Assembly: GCF_003515945.1 (NCBI RefSeq)
Contig: NZ_QWLM01000013.1
Location: 30,140 to 94,139 of the forward strand
Direction of reading: 5' to 3'
Length of the DNA stretch: 64,000 bases
Origin: Dermacoccus abyssi
GTDB taxonomy: Bacteria > Actinomycetota > Actinomycetes > Actinomycetales > Dermatophilaceae
In this document: in pieces, positions 52,058 to 61,371 of the stretch
Layout of the letters: each line of letters opens with the position of its first letter
Numbering within the stretch: the stretch's first letter is position 1
Program-made: the position numbers and the translations under genes
The notes under the pieces: generated by a model
Seen by the model: only the letters and a program-made list of their open reading frames with translations
What the model was told of the DNA's origin: nothing
Database searches by the model: none

Positions 52058-53848
52058 ATGCAGGGACTTGGACTCCACCAGCCCGGGCTCAAGCACGACC
52101 CCCAGTGGTTCCGTAAGGCCGTCTTCTACGAAGCGCTCGTGCGCGGTTTCAGCGACTCCACCGGCAACGGTTCGGGCGACTTCTCCGGCCTCATGGGCAA
52201 GCTCGACTACCTGCAGTGGCTGGGCGTCGACTGCCTGTGGCTGCCCCCGTTCTACGCCTCGCCGCTGCGCGACGGCGGCTACGACATCAGTGACTACAAG
52301 CAGGTGCTGCCCGAGTTCGGCACGCTGCCCGAGTTCCAGGAGCTCGTGGCGCAGGCCCACGCTCGCGGCATCCGCATCATCACGGACTTCGTCATGAACC
52401 ACACGAGCGACCAGCACGCGTGGTTCCAGGCGAGCCGCGAGGATCCGGAAGGTCCGTACGGCGACTACTACGTGTGGTCGGACACGGACGAGAAGTACTC
52501 CGAGGCGCGCATCATCTTCGTCGACACCGAAGAGTCCAACTGGACCTTCGACTCCGTGCGCCGCCAGTTCTTCTGGCACCGCTTCTTCTCCCATCAGCCG
52601 GACCTCAACTTCGAGAACCCGGCCGTTCAGGAGGAGATGTTCGACATCGTCCGCTACTGGATGGACATGGGCATCGACGGTTTCCGTCTCGACGCCGTGC
52701 CGTACCTCTTCGAGGAGGAGGGCCACAACGGCGAGAACCACCCGAAGACGCACGAGTTCCTCGCGCGCCTTCGTCGGACGGTCGACGAGGAGTACCCCGG
52801 ACGCGTTCTGCTCGCCGAGGCCAACCAGATGCCGCACGAGGTCGTCGACTACTTCGGCACCGAGGAAGACCCGGAGTGCCACATGTGCTTCCACTTCCCC
52901 GTCATGCCGCGCCTGTACTACTCGCTGCGCGAGGAGAAGGCCGCGCCGATCATCGACGTGCTCGCCGACACCCCGCCGATCCCCAAGGGCACGCAGTGGG
53001 GCACCTTCCTGCGCAACCACGACGAGTTGACCCTCGAGATGGTGACGAACGAGGAGCGCGCCGCCATGTACGGCTGGTACGCACCGGACCCGCGCATGCG
53101 CGCGAACGTCGGTATCCGCCGCCGTCTCGCTCCCCTGCTCGACAACAGCCGCGCCGAGATCGAACTCATCAACGCGCTCCTGCTGTCGCTGCCGGGCTCG
53201 CCGTGCCTGTACTACGGCGACGAGATCGGCATGGGGGACAACATCTGGCTCGACGACCGTGACGCCGTCCGCACGCCGATGCAGTGGACGCCGGACCGCA
53301 ACGCGGGTTTCTCGACGGCCGACCCGGGAAAGCTGTACCTGCCCGTCATCCAGAACCTCGTGCACAACTACTCCGCGGTGAACGTCGAGGCGCAGATGGC
53401 CAGCAACTCCTCGCTGCTGCACTGGACGCGCGGCATGCTCGCCGTACGCTCGCGCCACGCGGCGTTCGGCATGGGCGACTTCGTCGTCACGCCGGCCGAC
53501 AACGAGGCCGTGCTCGCCTACACCCGCTCGATGTCGGACGACGACGCGAAGTCCGAGGACTCGGCCAAGCACCTGCTGTGCGTCAACAACCTGTCGTCGC
53601 GCCCGCAGGGTGCTCGCATCGCGGTCGGTGAGAAGTTCGCCGGCGCCGAGCTCACCGACATCTTCGGCGGTCAGGGCTTCGGCGCGATCCGCGAGGACGG
53701 CACGCTCGAGGCCATGCTCGGTTCGCGCGGCTTCTACTGGCTCGCCATCGAGTCCGACGTGAGCGCGGACGCCGAGCTGCCCGCCGCCAAGGGCAGCGCC
53801 GAGGCCGACGCCTCCGAACTGCTCGACGTGCTCAAGGAGGACGGCTGA
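52058..53848 (+). CDS. treS: Trehalose synthase / maltose-trehalose isomerase
   Basis: 596 residues from ATG 52058, 4 bases after glgE. GH13_16 signature: [35 protein letters not shown], nucleophile Asp in [17 protein letters not shown], Glu in LLAEANQMP, and [10 protein letters not shown] with the family [13 protein letters not shown] and [12 protein letters not shown]. It interconverts trehalose and maltose; in the GlgE pathway it provides maltose to Pep2. The stop overlaps the next ATG (TGATG). Confidence 0.96.
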   Translation: MQGLGLHQPGLKHDPQWFRKAVFYEALVRGFSDSTGNGSGDFSGLMGKLDYLQWLGVDCLWLPPFYASPLRDGGYDISDYKQVLPEFGTLPEFQELVAQAHARGIRIITDFVMNHTSDQHAWFQASREDPEGPYGDYYVWSDTDEKYSEARIIFVDTEESNWTFDSVRRQFFWHRFFSHQPDLNFENPAVQEEMFDIVRYWMDMGIDGFRLDAVPYLFEEEGHNGENHPKTHEFLARLRRTVDEEYPGRVLLAEANQMPHEVVDYFGTEEDPECHMCFHFPVMPRLYYSLREEKAAPIIDVLADTPPIPKGTQWGTFLRNHDELTLEMVTNEERAAMYGWYAPDPRMRANVGIRRRLAPLLDNSRAEIELINALLLSLPGSPCLYYGDEIGMGDNIWLDDRDAVRTPMQWTPDRNAGFSTADPGKLYLPVIQNLVHNYSAVNVEAQMASNSSLLHWTRGMLAVRSRHAAFGMGDFVVTPADNEAVLAYTRSMSDDDAKSEDSAKHLLCVNNLSSRPQGARIAVGEKFAGAELTDIFGGQGFGAIREDGTLEAMLGSRGFYWLAIESDVSADAELPAAKGSAEADASELLDVLKEDG

Positions 53849-56800
53849 TGGTGGCCGAGATCCACTCGAACGCTTCGATGGAGCCCGGCAAGATCGACCT
53901 CGTCGGCCCCTGGGTGGCGAAGCAGCGCTGGTTCCAGGGCAAGGGGCGCACGCCGCAGTTCCACCGGACGAGCGCCTTCCGGCTGGCCGACCCGAGCGGT
54001 CAGGTCGGCGTCGAGATCATGTTCCTGCGGGACGTCACGTCCGGCGAGAACACGACCTACCAGATCCCCGTCACCTACCGCGGCGAGCGGGTACCGGAGT
54101 TGGAGCACGCCCTCATCGGCACGTCCGAGCACTCCGTCCTCGGCACGCGGTACTTCTACGACGGCCCGCACGACCCGGTGTTCGCGGCAGCTTTGCTCGA
54201 CGTCATGGTCAACGCCGGCACGGAGGAGGAGCGCAGCGACGGCGTCGTCGAGATGACCGTCAAGGGCCGCCCCAGCCCCCGCGGCGCGGGGCTGCCCCGC
54301 ATGCGCAGCGCGAAGGTGCTCAGCGGCGAGCAGTCGAACACGTCGATCATCTACACGCTCGACGACGGCTCGCAGCTCATCGCCAAGGTCTTCCGCGTGC
54401 TCCACGTCGGCTCCAACCCCGACATCGAGATCACGAACGCCCTCACCGCGGCGGGCAACCAGCACGTGCCAGCCCTCTACGCGTCGCTGGCGGGCTCGTA
54501 CAGCGAGGGTCGCCACAGCCGCGAGCGCGTGACGGCCGACCTCGCGTTCGCGCAGGAGTTCCTGCCGAACGTGCGTGACGCATGGCGCGAGGCCCTCGAG
54601 GCCGCTCGTGACAACCGTGACTTCACCGAGGGAGCCCGCGCCCTGGGCCGCACGACGGCTGAGGTCCACCGCACCCTCGCCGAGGTTCTGCCGACGGCCG
54701 AGCCCGACGCGAACCGCATCAGCGACCTCGTCGACGAGATGCACGAGCGCGCGGCCGCGGCCTTCCACGAGGCCGAGCACCTGGCACAGCACACGACGGC
54801 CGTCTCCGCACGCATCGAGGCGAGCCGCGGCGCGACGTGGCCGGCGTTCCAGCGCATCCACGGCGACTACCACCTCGGTCAGGTACTCGACGTAACCGAG
54901 CGCGGGTGGGTGCTGCTCGACTTCGAGGGCGAGCCTCTGCGTCCGCTCGACGAACGAACGAACCCCGACGTCACCGTGCGCGACGTCGCGGGCATGCTGC
55001 GTTCCTTCGACTACGCCGGAGGCACGATCGAGAACGAGCAACCGGGCGCCGACGGCGACCGCCGCGCCTGGGTCGGCGCGACGCAGGCGGCGTTTCTCGA
55101 AGGCTACGAGCGTGAGGCCGGCGCCTCCGTCCCCCGCGACCTGCTCGATCTGTTCGTGCTCGACAAGGCGCTCTACGAGATCTCCTACGAAGCCCGCAAC
55201 CGTCCGGATTGGCTCAGCATCCCCGCGAACGCCGTCGTCCGGATCCTCGAGGCCGCACCGCAGGCCTCCGAAGTGCACGCCATGAGCGCGCACCCCGTCA
55301 CGCCGCTCGCCGACACCGGCGACGCAGCTGCGGGCATCGACGAAAGGAGCACCATGAACTCCGAGAACACTCCCCCTCCCGTCACGACGCGCGGTGTCCC
55401 CGCAACCGATGACGCCACCGTCGCCGAGCCGGGCAGCAAGCCCGACGCAGCGGGAACCGGGGTCGTGAGCAGCGTCGTCGGTGCAACGAAGGACCTGGCG
55501 GCCCAGGCCGGTTCGGCCCTCGGAATGGACACCGAACGCTCCGGCGGCGAGGTGCGTCCCGCATCGGTCGACACGAACGAGTTGAACGTCGTCCTCGCTG
55601 GTGAACACCGCGACCCGCACCGCGTCCTCGGTGCTCACGTCGCCCACGGCGTCATCACGTTCCGTGTCGTGCGTCCGATGGCACGCACGGTCACCGTCGA
55701 GATGGGCGATCAGCGCGTCGAGCTCACACACGAGTACGAGGGCATCTGGGTGGGCGCCACGGCGGGCGAGCACATGCCCGACTACCGCATCCTCACAACC
55801 TACGAGGACGGCGCGGAGCAGCGCGGGGACGACCCGTACCGCTTCATGCCGACGCTCGGCGAGATCGACCTCCACCTCATCGGTGAGGGTCGTCACGAGG
55901 AGTTGTGGAACGTGCTCGGTGCGCACGTGCGCACCTACCCGAGCGTCATGGGTGACGTCACCGGCACGTCGTTCGCGGTCTGGGCGCCCAACGCCAAGGC
56001 CGTGCGCGTCGTCGGCGACTTCAACCACTGGGACGGCGTCGGCCACGGCATGCGCACGCTCTCCAATTCCGGTGTGTGGGAGCTCTTCGTGCCCGACGTG
56101 CATGAGGGCACCGCCTACAAGTTCGAGATCCTGTGCAGCGACGGCGTCCGTCGCGCCAAGGCCGACCCGATGGCGCGGCTCGCCGAGACGGCGCCCGCCA
56201 CCGCCTCGAAGGTGACGAGTTCGCACTACGAGTGGAACGACTCGGCCTGGATGACGAAGCGCGCGGAGACCGACCCGCACCACGGCCCGATGTCGACCTA
56301 CGAGGTCCACCTCGGCTCCTGGCGACAGGGTCAGAGCTACCGTGACCTCGCCGAACACCTCGTCAACTACGTCATGGACCTGGGCTTCACGCACGTGGAG
56401 TTCATGCCCGTCATGGAGCACCCCTACCCGCCGAGCTGGGGCTACCACGTCACGAGCTACTACGCGCCCAACAGTCGCTTCGGCGACCCTGACGACTTCA
56501 AGTTCCTCGTCGACCGCCTCCACCAGGAGGGCATCGGGGTCATCCTCGACTGGGTGCCAGGTCACTTCGCCACCGACGAGTGGGCGCTGGCCCGCTTCGA
56601 CGGCCAGGCGCTGTACGAGCACCCGGACCCGCGCAAGGGCTGGCACCCCGAGTGGGGTTCCAACATCTTCGACTACGGCCGCCCGCAGGTGCGCAACTTC
56701 CTCGTCGCGAACGCGCTGTACTGGCTCGAGGAGTTCCACGCCGATGGTCTGCGCGTCGACGGCGTCGCCTCGATGCTCTACCTCAACTACGCCCGCAAGG

Positions 56801-58275
56801 ACGGCGAGTGGGAGCCGAACAAGTTCGGCGGCCAGGAGAACCTCGAAGCGGTGCAGTTGCTTCAGGAGACGAACGCCACGGCGTACAAGCGCACCCCGGG
56901 CGTCGTCATCGTCGCCGAGGAGTCGACATCGTGGCCGGGCATCACCCGCTCGACCGATTCGGGCGGCCTTGGCTTCGGCCTGAAGTGGAACATGGGCTGG
57001 ATGCACGACTCGCTCGACTACGTCGCGCGCGAGCCGATCTATCGCCAGCACCACCACCACGACCTCACGTTCGCGCTCGTCTACGCGTTCAGCGAGCAGT
57101 TCGTCCTTCCCATCAGTCACGACGAGGTCGTGCACGGCAAGGGCAGCCTGCTGCGCAAGATGCCCGGCGACCGTTGGCAGCAGCTCGCCGGTGTGCGCGC
57201 CTACCTCGCGTACATGTGGGCGCACCCGGGCAAGCCGCTGCTCTTCATGGGCTCGGAGTTCGCCCAGGAGGCCGAGTGGGCCGACGGGCGCAGCCTCGAC
57301 TGGTGGCTCCTCGACCAGCCGGCACACTACGGCGTCCACGCGATGATGAAGGATCTCAACCGGGCCTACCGTGAGCGCCCGGCGATGTGGGCTCTCGACC
57401 ACTCGGGTGAGGGCTTCCGCTGGATCAACGCCGACGACGCCGACCGCAACGCCTACACGTGGCTCCGCTTCGCCGAGGCGGAGTCCGACGGCTACCGCCC
57501 CGTCGTCGCCGTGGCGGCCAACTTTGCCGGATCGCCGCACGAGAACGTGCGCGTCGGTCTGCCACACGCGGGTACCTGGAACGAGATCCTCAACACCGAT
57601 GCCCAGGCGTACGGTGGTTCCGGAGTCGGAAACCTCGGTTCCGTCGTCGCGGAGGAAATTCCGTGGGACGGGCAGCCGTACTCGGCCGAGATCACGATGC
57701 CGCCGCTCGGTGTCGTGTGGTTCGAGCCGGCGACGCGCCCCGACATGACGCAGGTGGCTGCGCACACCGCTACCGAGCAGGCCGGTGGCGCCGATTCATC
57801 GTCCACCGCAACGGCACGACAGGAGAACACGATGAGTGACCAGAACGCAGCGACGAGTTCGTCCGACAGGCAGCCGTCCGAGGCCCTCATCGCGGGCGCG
57901 CCGCTCGAGGACGCCGCAGGCAACCCGGGCGCACTCGATCAGCCGCTCGACGGTTCGCGTGGCGGCGCGCAGGCCGAGGACGCTCAGGGAGCGGCCGGCG
58001 ACCAGCAGGCGAGTTCGCGTACCGGCGTCCCGGCGATGCACCCCGTCGACCACGCGGACGAGGGTGGTTTCGACATCGAGCAGACCGAGTCGAAGGCGCA
58101 CGAGCGTGCCTTTACGCCGGCCGGCGAGGACGAGACGGGTGACGAGCCCGTCGAGCACCTCAAGGACATCACCGGCACGCCCGGTGGCGGCCTCGACGAG
58201 GACGTCGAGGGTGGCCGCTGGGGCCCCGACGACGAGGCTCGCGACGCCGCCGACGAGACGCGTCAGCGCGACTGA
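53848..58275 (+). CDS. Fused maltokinase (Pep2) - glycogen branching enzyme (GlgB) - acidic tail
   Basis: One uninterrupted frame of 1475 codons. Residues 1 to about 480 are a maltokinase: N-lobe WVAKQRWFQGKGR, C-lobe HGDYHLGQVL with His338, LLDFEGEP with Asp358, EISYEARNRPDWL. A 100-residue Ala/Thr/Pro-rich linker follows. From about 570 comes a full branching enzyme: GEHRDPHRVLGAH, CBM48, GH13_9 nucleophile Asp971 in LRVDGVASM, Glu1024 in VIVAEEST, Asp1092 in SHDEVVHG. Residues from about 1329 are a 147-residue acidic, disordered tail of unknown function. ATG 55354 and ATG 57832, each with an in-frame Shine-Dalgarno site, could start separate GlgB and tail proteins. Substrate flow is TreS to Pep2 to GlgE to GlgB. 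Confidence 0.9.
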   Translation: MVAEIHSNASMEPGKIDLVGPWVAKQRWFQGKGRTPQFHRTSAFRLADPSGQVGVEIMFLRDVTSGENTTYQIPVTYRGERVPELEHALIGTSEHSVLGTRYFYDGPHDPVFAAALLDVMVNAGTEEERSDGVVEMTVKGRPSPRGAGLPRMRSAKVLSGEQSNTSIIYTLDDGSQLIAKVFRVLHVGSNPDIEITNALTAAGNQHVPALYASLAGSYSEGRHSRERVTADLAFAQEFLPNVRDAWREALEAARDNRDFTEGARALGRTTAEVHRTLAEVLPTAEPDANRISDLVDEMHERAAAAFHEAEHLAQHTTAVSARIEASRGATWPAFQRIHGDYHLGQVLDVTERGWVLLDFEGEPLRPLDERTNPDVTVRDVAGMLRSFDYAGGTIENEQPGADGDRRAWVGATQAAFLEGYEREAGASVPRDLLDLFVLDKALYEISYEARNRPDWLSIPANAVVRILEAAPQASEVHAMSAHPVTPLADTGDAAAGIDERSTMNSENTPPPVTTRGVPATDDATVAEPGSKPDAAGTGVVSSVVGATKDLAAQAGSALGMDTERSGGEVRPASVDTNELNVVLAGEHRDPHRVLGAHVAHGVITFRVVRPMARTVTVEMGDQRVELTHEYEGIWVGATAGEHMPDYRILTTYEDGAEQRGDDPYRFMPTLGEIDLHLIGEGRHEELWNVLGAHVRTYPSVMGDVTGTSFAVWAPNAKAVRVVGDFNHWDGVGHGMRTLSNSGVWELFVPDVHEGTAYKFEILCSDGVRRAKADPMARLAETAPATASKVTSSHYEWNDSAWMTKRAETDPHHGPMSTYEVHLGSWRQGQSYRDLAEHLVNYVMDLGFTHVEFMPVMEHPYPPSWGYHVTSYYAPNSRFGDPDDFKFLVDRLHQEGIGVILDWVPGHFATDEWALARFDGQALYEHPDPRKGWHPEWGSNIFDYGRPQVRNFLVANALYWLEEFHADGLRVDGVASMLYLNYARKDGEWEPNKFGGQENLEAVQLLQETNATAYKRTPGVVIVAEESTSWPGITRSTDSGGLGFGLKWNMGWMHDSLDYVAREPIYRQHHHHDLTFALVYAFSEQFVLPISHDEVVHGKGSLLRKMPGDRWQQLAGVRAYLAYMWAHPGKPLLFMGSEFAQEAEWADGRSLDWWLLDQPAHYGVHAMMKDLNRAYRERPAMWALDHSGEGFRWINADDADRNAYTWLRFAEAESDGYRPVVAVAANFAGSPHENVRVGLPHAGTWNEILNTDAQAYGGSGVGNLGSVVAEEIPWDGQPYSAEITMPPLGVVWFEPATRPDMTQVAAHTATEQAGGADSSSTATARQENTMSDQNAATSSSDRQPSEALIAGAPLEDAAGNPGALDQPLDGSRGGAQAEDAQGAAGDQQASSRTGVPAMHPVDHADEGGFDIEQTESKAHERAFTPAGEDETGDEPVEHLKDITGTPGGGLDEDVEGGRWGPDDEARDAADETRQRD
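55343..55356 (+). promoter_or_regulatory. Internal ribosome site and ATG at the GlgB boundary
   Basis: AAAGGAG (55343-55349) is 4 bases before ATG 55354, in the fusion frame (codon 503). Start here would give a free GlgB of about 826 residues or more, including the tail. Confidence 0.6.
57821..57834 (+). promoter_or_regulatory. Internal ribosome site and ATG at the tail boundary
   Basis: AGGAG (57821-57825) is 6 bases before ATG 57832, in the fusion frame (codon 1329). Start here would give the 147-residue acidic tail alone (MSDQNAATSSSD...). Confidence 0.55.
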
Positions 58276-58295
58276 CGACCCGCTCGATCGAGCGC

Positions 58296-58336
58296 ATGAG
58301 GCCGGCCGTACCCGCCAGGGGTGCGGCCGGCCTCAT
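58296..58336 (+). terminator. Terminator after the glgE operon
   Basis: ATGAGGCCGGCC (58296-58307) pairs with GGCCGGCCTCAT (58325-58336), with further partial pairing inside. 20 bases after the stop at 58275 and before pgm. Confidence 0.7.
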
Positions 58337-58410
58337 CGCGTCCGCCCCGCCTCGCTCGGGGCATCGGTTCGGGCGTTTACGTCGCCGCTCAAAGAGGGCA
58401 GGATGAAGGC

Positions 58411-60054
58411 ATGAGCAACCGCGCGGGCCAGTTGGCCGAACCTCGTGACCTGATCGACGTCCCCCACCTCGTCACGGCGTACTACACGCTCACGCCCGAC
58501 CCTGAGAACGTCGACCAGCAGGTGGCGTTCGGCACGTCGGGGCACCGCGGTTCGAGCCTCAAGACCGCGTTCAACGAGGCGCACATCCTCGCGACGACGC
58601 AAGCGATCGTCGACTACCGCCGCTCGCAGGGCTTCGACGGCCCGTTGTTCCTCGGCCGCGACACCCACGCGCTGTCCGAGCCTGCGTGGGCGAGTGCACT
58701 CGAGGTGCTCGTCGCGAACGACGTCACGGTGCTCGTCGACGACCGTGACGGCTACACGCCGACGCCCGCCGTCAGCCACGCCATCCTGCGCGCGAACAAG
58801 GGCAAGGATCTGACGAACGGATCCGGCCTGGCCGACGGCATCGTCGTCACGCCGTCACACAACCCGCCGGCCGACGGTGGCTTCAAGTACAACCCGCCGC
58901 ACGGTGGGCCGGCCGACTCGGATGCCACGAAGATCATCGCGGCACGCGCCAACGAGTACATCCGTGGTGGGCTCTCCGGTGTCAAGCGGGTGGCCTTCTC
59001 GAAGGCGTCGGAGAAGGCGCAGAAGTACGACTTCCTCGGCACGTACGTCGACGACCTGCCCAACGTCGTCGATCTGGCGGCGATCAAGAACGCCGGCGTG
59101 AGGATCGGCGCCGACCCACTCGGCGGCGCTGCCGTCGCCTACTGGGGCGAGATCGCCGAACGCCACGGCCTCGATCTCACGGTAGTCAATCCTCTCGTGG
59201 ACCCGACATGGCGCTTCATGACGCTCGACTGGGACGAGAAGATCCGCATGGACTGCTCCTCCCCCAACGCCATGGCCTCCCTCATCGCCCAGCGCGAGAA
59301 GTACGACATCGCAACCGGCAACGATGCCGACTCCGACCGCCACGGCATCGTCACGCCCGACGCCGGCCTGATGAACCCGAACCACTACCTCGCCGTCGCG
59401 ATCCAGTACCTCTACGGCGGCGCGCGCCCGCAGTGGGGCGACGGATTCATCGGCAAGACGCTCGTGAGCAGCTCGATGATCGACCGTGTGGCCGACGACC
59501 TCGGCCGCAAGCTCGTCGAGGTGCCCGTCGGCTTCAAGTGGTTCGTGCCCGGCCTGCTCGACGGCTCGGGCCCCTTCGGCGGTGAGGAGTCGGCCGGGGC
59601 GTCGTTCGTCCGCGTCGACGGCTCCGTGTGGACCACGGACAAGGACGGCATCCTGCTCGCCCTGCTCGCGGCGGAGATCAAGGCGACAACGGGCAAATCC
59701 CCGTCGGAGCTCTACGGCGAACTGACAGCGAAGCACGGCGCCCCCGCCTACGCCCGCGTGGACGCACCCGCATCGCGTGAGGAAAAGGCAAAGCTCGGCG
59801 CACTGACGCCCGACGCCGTCGCCGCGGACACGCTCGCCGGCGAGTCGATCACGGCGAAGCTGACGGAGGCGCCGGGCAACGGTGCGAAGATCGGGGGCCT
59901 CAAGGTCGTCACCGACAGCGCCTGGTTCGCGGCGCGCCCCTCGGGCACCGAGGACGTGTACAAGATCTACGCCGAGTCGTTCAAGGGCGAGGAGCACCTC
60001 GCCCAGGTGCAGGCCGAAGCCCGCGACGTGGTGTCAGCAGCGCTCGGAAGCTGA
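58411..60054 (+). CDS. pgm: Phosphoglucomutase (alpha-D-glucose phosphate-specific)
   Basis: 547 residues from ATG 58411. Substrate motif [11 protein letters not shown], phosphoserine loop [20 protein letters not shown], metal loop [14 protein letters not shown], sugar loop GEESAGASF and the phosphate-binding [13 protein letters not shown]. It interconverts glucose-1-phosphate and glucose-6-phosphate, linking glycogen and trehalose turnover to glycolysis, and belongs functionally with the glg genes before it. Normal length. Confidence 0.96.
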   Translation: MSNRAGQLAEPRDLIDVPHLVTAYYTLTPDPENVDQQVAFGTSGHRGSSLKTAFNEAHILATTQAIVDYRRSQGFDGPLFLGRDTHALSEPAWASALEVLVANDVTVLVDDRDGYTPTPAVSHAILRANKGKDLTNGSGLADGIVVTPSHNPPADGGFKYNPPHGGPADSDATKIIAARANEYIRGGLSGVKRVAFSKASEKAQKYDFLGTYVDDLPNVVDLAAIKNAGVRIGADPLGGAAVAYWGEIAERHGLDLTVVNPLVDPTWRFMTLDWDEKIRMDCSSPNAMASLIAQREKYDIATGNDADSDRHGIVTPDAGLMNPNHYLAVAIQYLYGGARPQWGDGFIGKTLVSSSMIDRVADDLGRKLVEVPVGFKWFVPGLLDGSGPFGGEESAGASFVRVDGSVWTTDKDGILLALLAAEIKATTGKSPSELYGELTAKHGAPAYARVDAPASREEKAKLGALTPDAVAADTLAGESITAKLTEAPGNGAKIGGLKVVTDSAWFAARPSGTEDVYKIYAESFKGEEHLAQVQAEARDVVSAALGS

Positions 60055-60089
60055 CTCTCGCGGATTCATATGTCGCACCTGGCATGACC

Positions 60090-60143
60090 GCACGAATGGT
60101 GGGTGTGTGGTGATCTCCTTCACCAGACCCCCACCATTCGTGC
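60090..60143. terminator. Convergent bidirectional terminator between pgm and the YbbN gene
   Basis: A 14-bp perfect outer stem (GCACGAATGGTGGG / CCCACCATTCGTGC) continues inwards so that 22 of 24 positions pair, with loop TCTCCT. Located between convergent stops at 60054 and 60208. Confidence 0.75.
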
Positions 60144-60207
60144 ATTACAGGACCGGTCTACGAATAGCGCCGCTGTTTCCCTCCATGCACGCGCAATTCC
60201 GCTGTCG

Positions 60208-61272
60208 TCAGTACAGCGCAGACATCAGCGCGGTGCGGGCCTTGTTGACGCGTGGGTCGCTCGACCCGACGACGTCGAAAAGCTCGATGAGGTGCTCGCG
60301 CACCGTGGTGCGCTCGTCGTCACGCGTGGCTTTGACGACATCGATGAGGCGCGCGAAAGCGTCCTCGACGTGCCCGCCGAGCAGGTCGAGGTCCGCGACG
60401 GTCATCTGCGCTTCGATGTCGGCCGGATTCGACGCCGCAGCCTCGCGCGCAGCGTTGAGGTCGGCACCCTGGGTGCGCTGCATGAGCTTGACCTGGCCAC
60501 GCGCGAGGCGGGCCTCCTCGTCCTTGGGGTTCTGCTCGAGCGCCTGGTCGAACGCGGCGAGCGCCCCTTCGTAGTCGCCCTTCTCGATGGCGTCGTACGC
60601 CAACTGGTGAAGCGGCGGCAGTTCCGGCTCGGCTTCGTCCGCGCCTTCGTCAGTGTCGCTTGTAGGCGCAGCGTTCGGGTCGTACCCCTGCACACGCCCC
60701 GTCACGCCGTTCTGCACGGCGATCTGGACGATCTGGCCGAGAATCTCGTCAGCCATGGCGTCCTCGACGACGGGCGGAATCGGGATCGGCTGGCCCTGCA
60801 CGAAGGCCGCCGCGAGGATCTGACCGGGCTGTCCCTGCTGCGCAGCCTGCTGTGACAGCTGCGCGAAGACCTGCCCGATCTCGGGGCTGTCGTCGAGATC
60901 CGCCACACCGAGGAGAACGCGTCCCTCCTGCTTGCGGACGGCGCGGGCAAGAACGTCGATCGGCTGCTGCGACGCAGGCTGCGAGCGCGCCCAGATCGCC
61001 ACGATGACGGGGTGCGCAACCGACTGCTGAGCGAGGGCCTGGAAGTTGTCCGTCGTGACGTCGACGACCAGCCCGTCGTGACGGAACGTATCGGCAGCCT
61101 GCGCATCAGGCGACGCCGCAGGCGCCTCAGCGGCGCCCGGCAGAGGCGCCGACGTAGCGCCGGAGGTGTCGCTCGTCCGAGCGGCACCCGCAGGAGCGCC
61201 CTGCGGCTTCTTCAGGGAGGAGAGGTCGACGGCACCGCGCAGTGACGCGGCGTTCAGCGGCTGATTCGTCAT
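60208..61272 (-). CDS. YbbN-like thioredoxin-fold/TPR protein
   Basis: 354 residues from ATG 61272. A Pro/Ala-rich N-terminus of about 60 residues is followed by a thioredoxin fold (FRHDGLVVDVTTDNFQAL, VIVAIWARSQPASQQ), in which the CxxC site is absent, and then TPR-type helices (HQLAYDAIEKGDYEGALAAF, NPKDEEARLARGQVKL). This is the actinobacterial tetratricopeptide/thioredoxin (YbbN, CnoX-like) architecture, probably a holdase or co-chaperone without redox activity. Alone on the minus strand. Confidence 0.85.
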   Translation of the reverse strand: MTNQPLNAASLRGAVDLSSLKKPQGAPAGAARTSDTSGATSAPLPGAAEAPAASPDAQAADTFRHDGLVVDVTTDNFQALAQQSVAHPVIVAIWARSQPASQQPIDVLARAVRKQEGRVLLGVADLDDSPEIGQVFAQLSQQAAQQGQPGQILAAAFVQGQPIPIPPVVEDAMADEILGQIVQIAVQNGVTGRVQGYDPNAAPTSDTDEGADEAEPELPPLHQLAYDAIEKGDYEGALAAFDQALEQNPKDEEARLARGQVKLMQRTQGADLNAAREAAASNPADIEAQMTVADLDLLGGHVEDAFARLIDVVKATRDDERTTVREHLIELFDVVGSSDPRVNKARTALMSALY

Positions 61273-61371
61273 ACAGGCATTCTTGCAGGAACACGTGGTT
61301 CGCACCTACCTCGGGCGCACCAGCGACGGAGGTCCGTTCGGTGTGCCACAGTGCCACCGTGGGCGGCTCGA

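Noticed and set aside
49819..52092. 757-codon minus-strand frame opposite glgE
   Set aside because: Shadow of glgE; no domain or ribosome site.
52031..53572. 513-codon minus-strand frame opposite treS
   Set aside because: Shadow of treS.
53734..57765. 1343-codon open frame on the minus strand opposite the Pep2-GlgB fusion
   Set aside because: High-G+C codon bias on the plus strand leaves the opposite frame open; composition is Arg/Val/Glu/His-rich with no motif, while the plus frame has full catalytic motifs.
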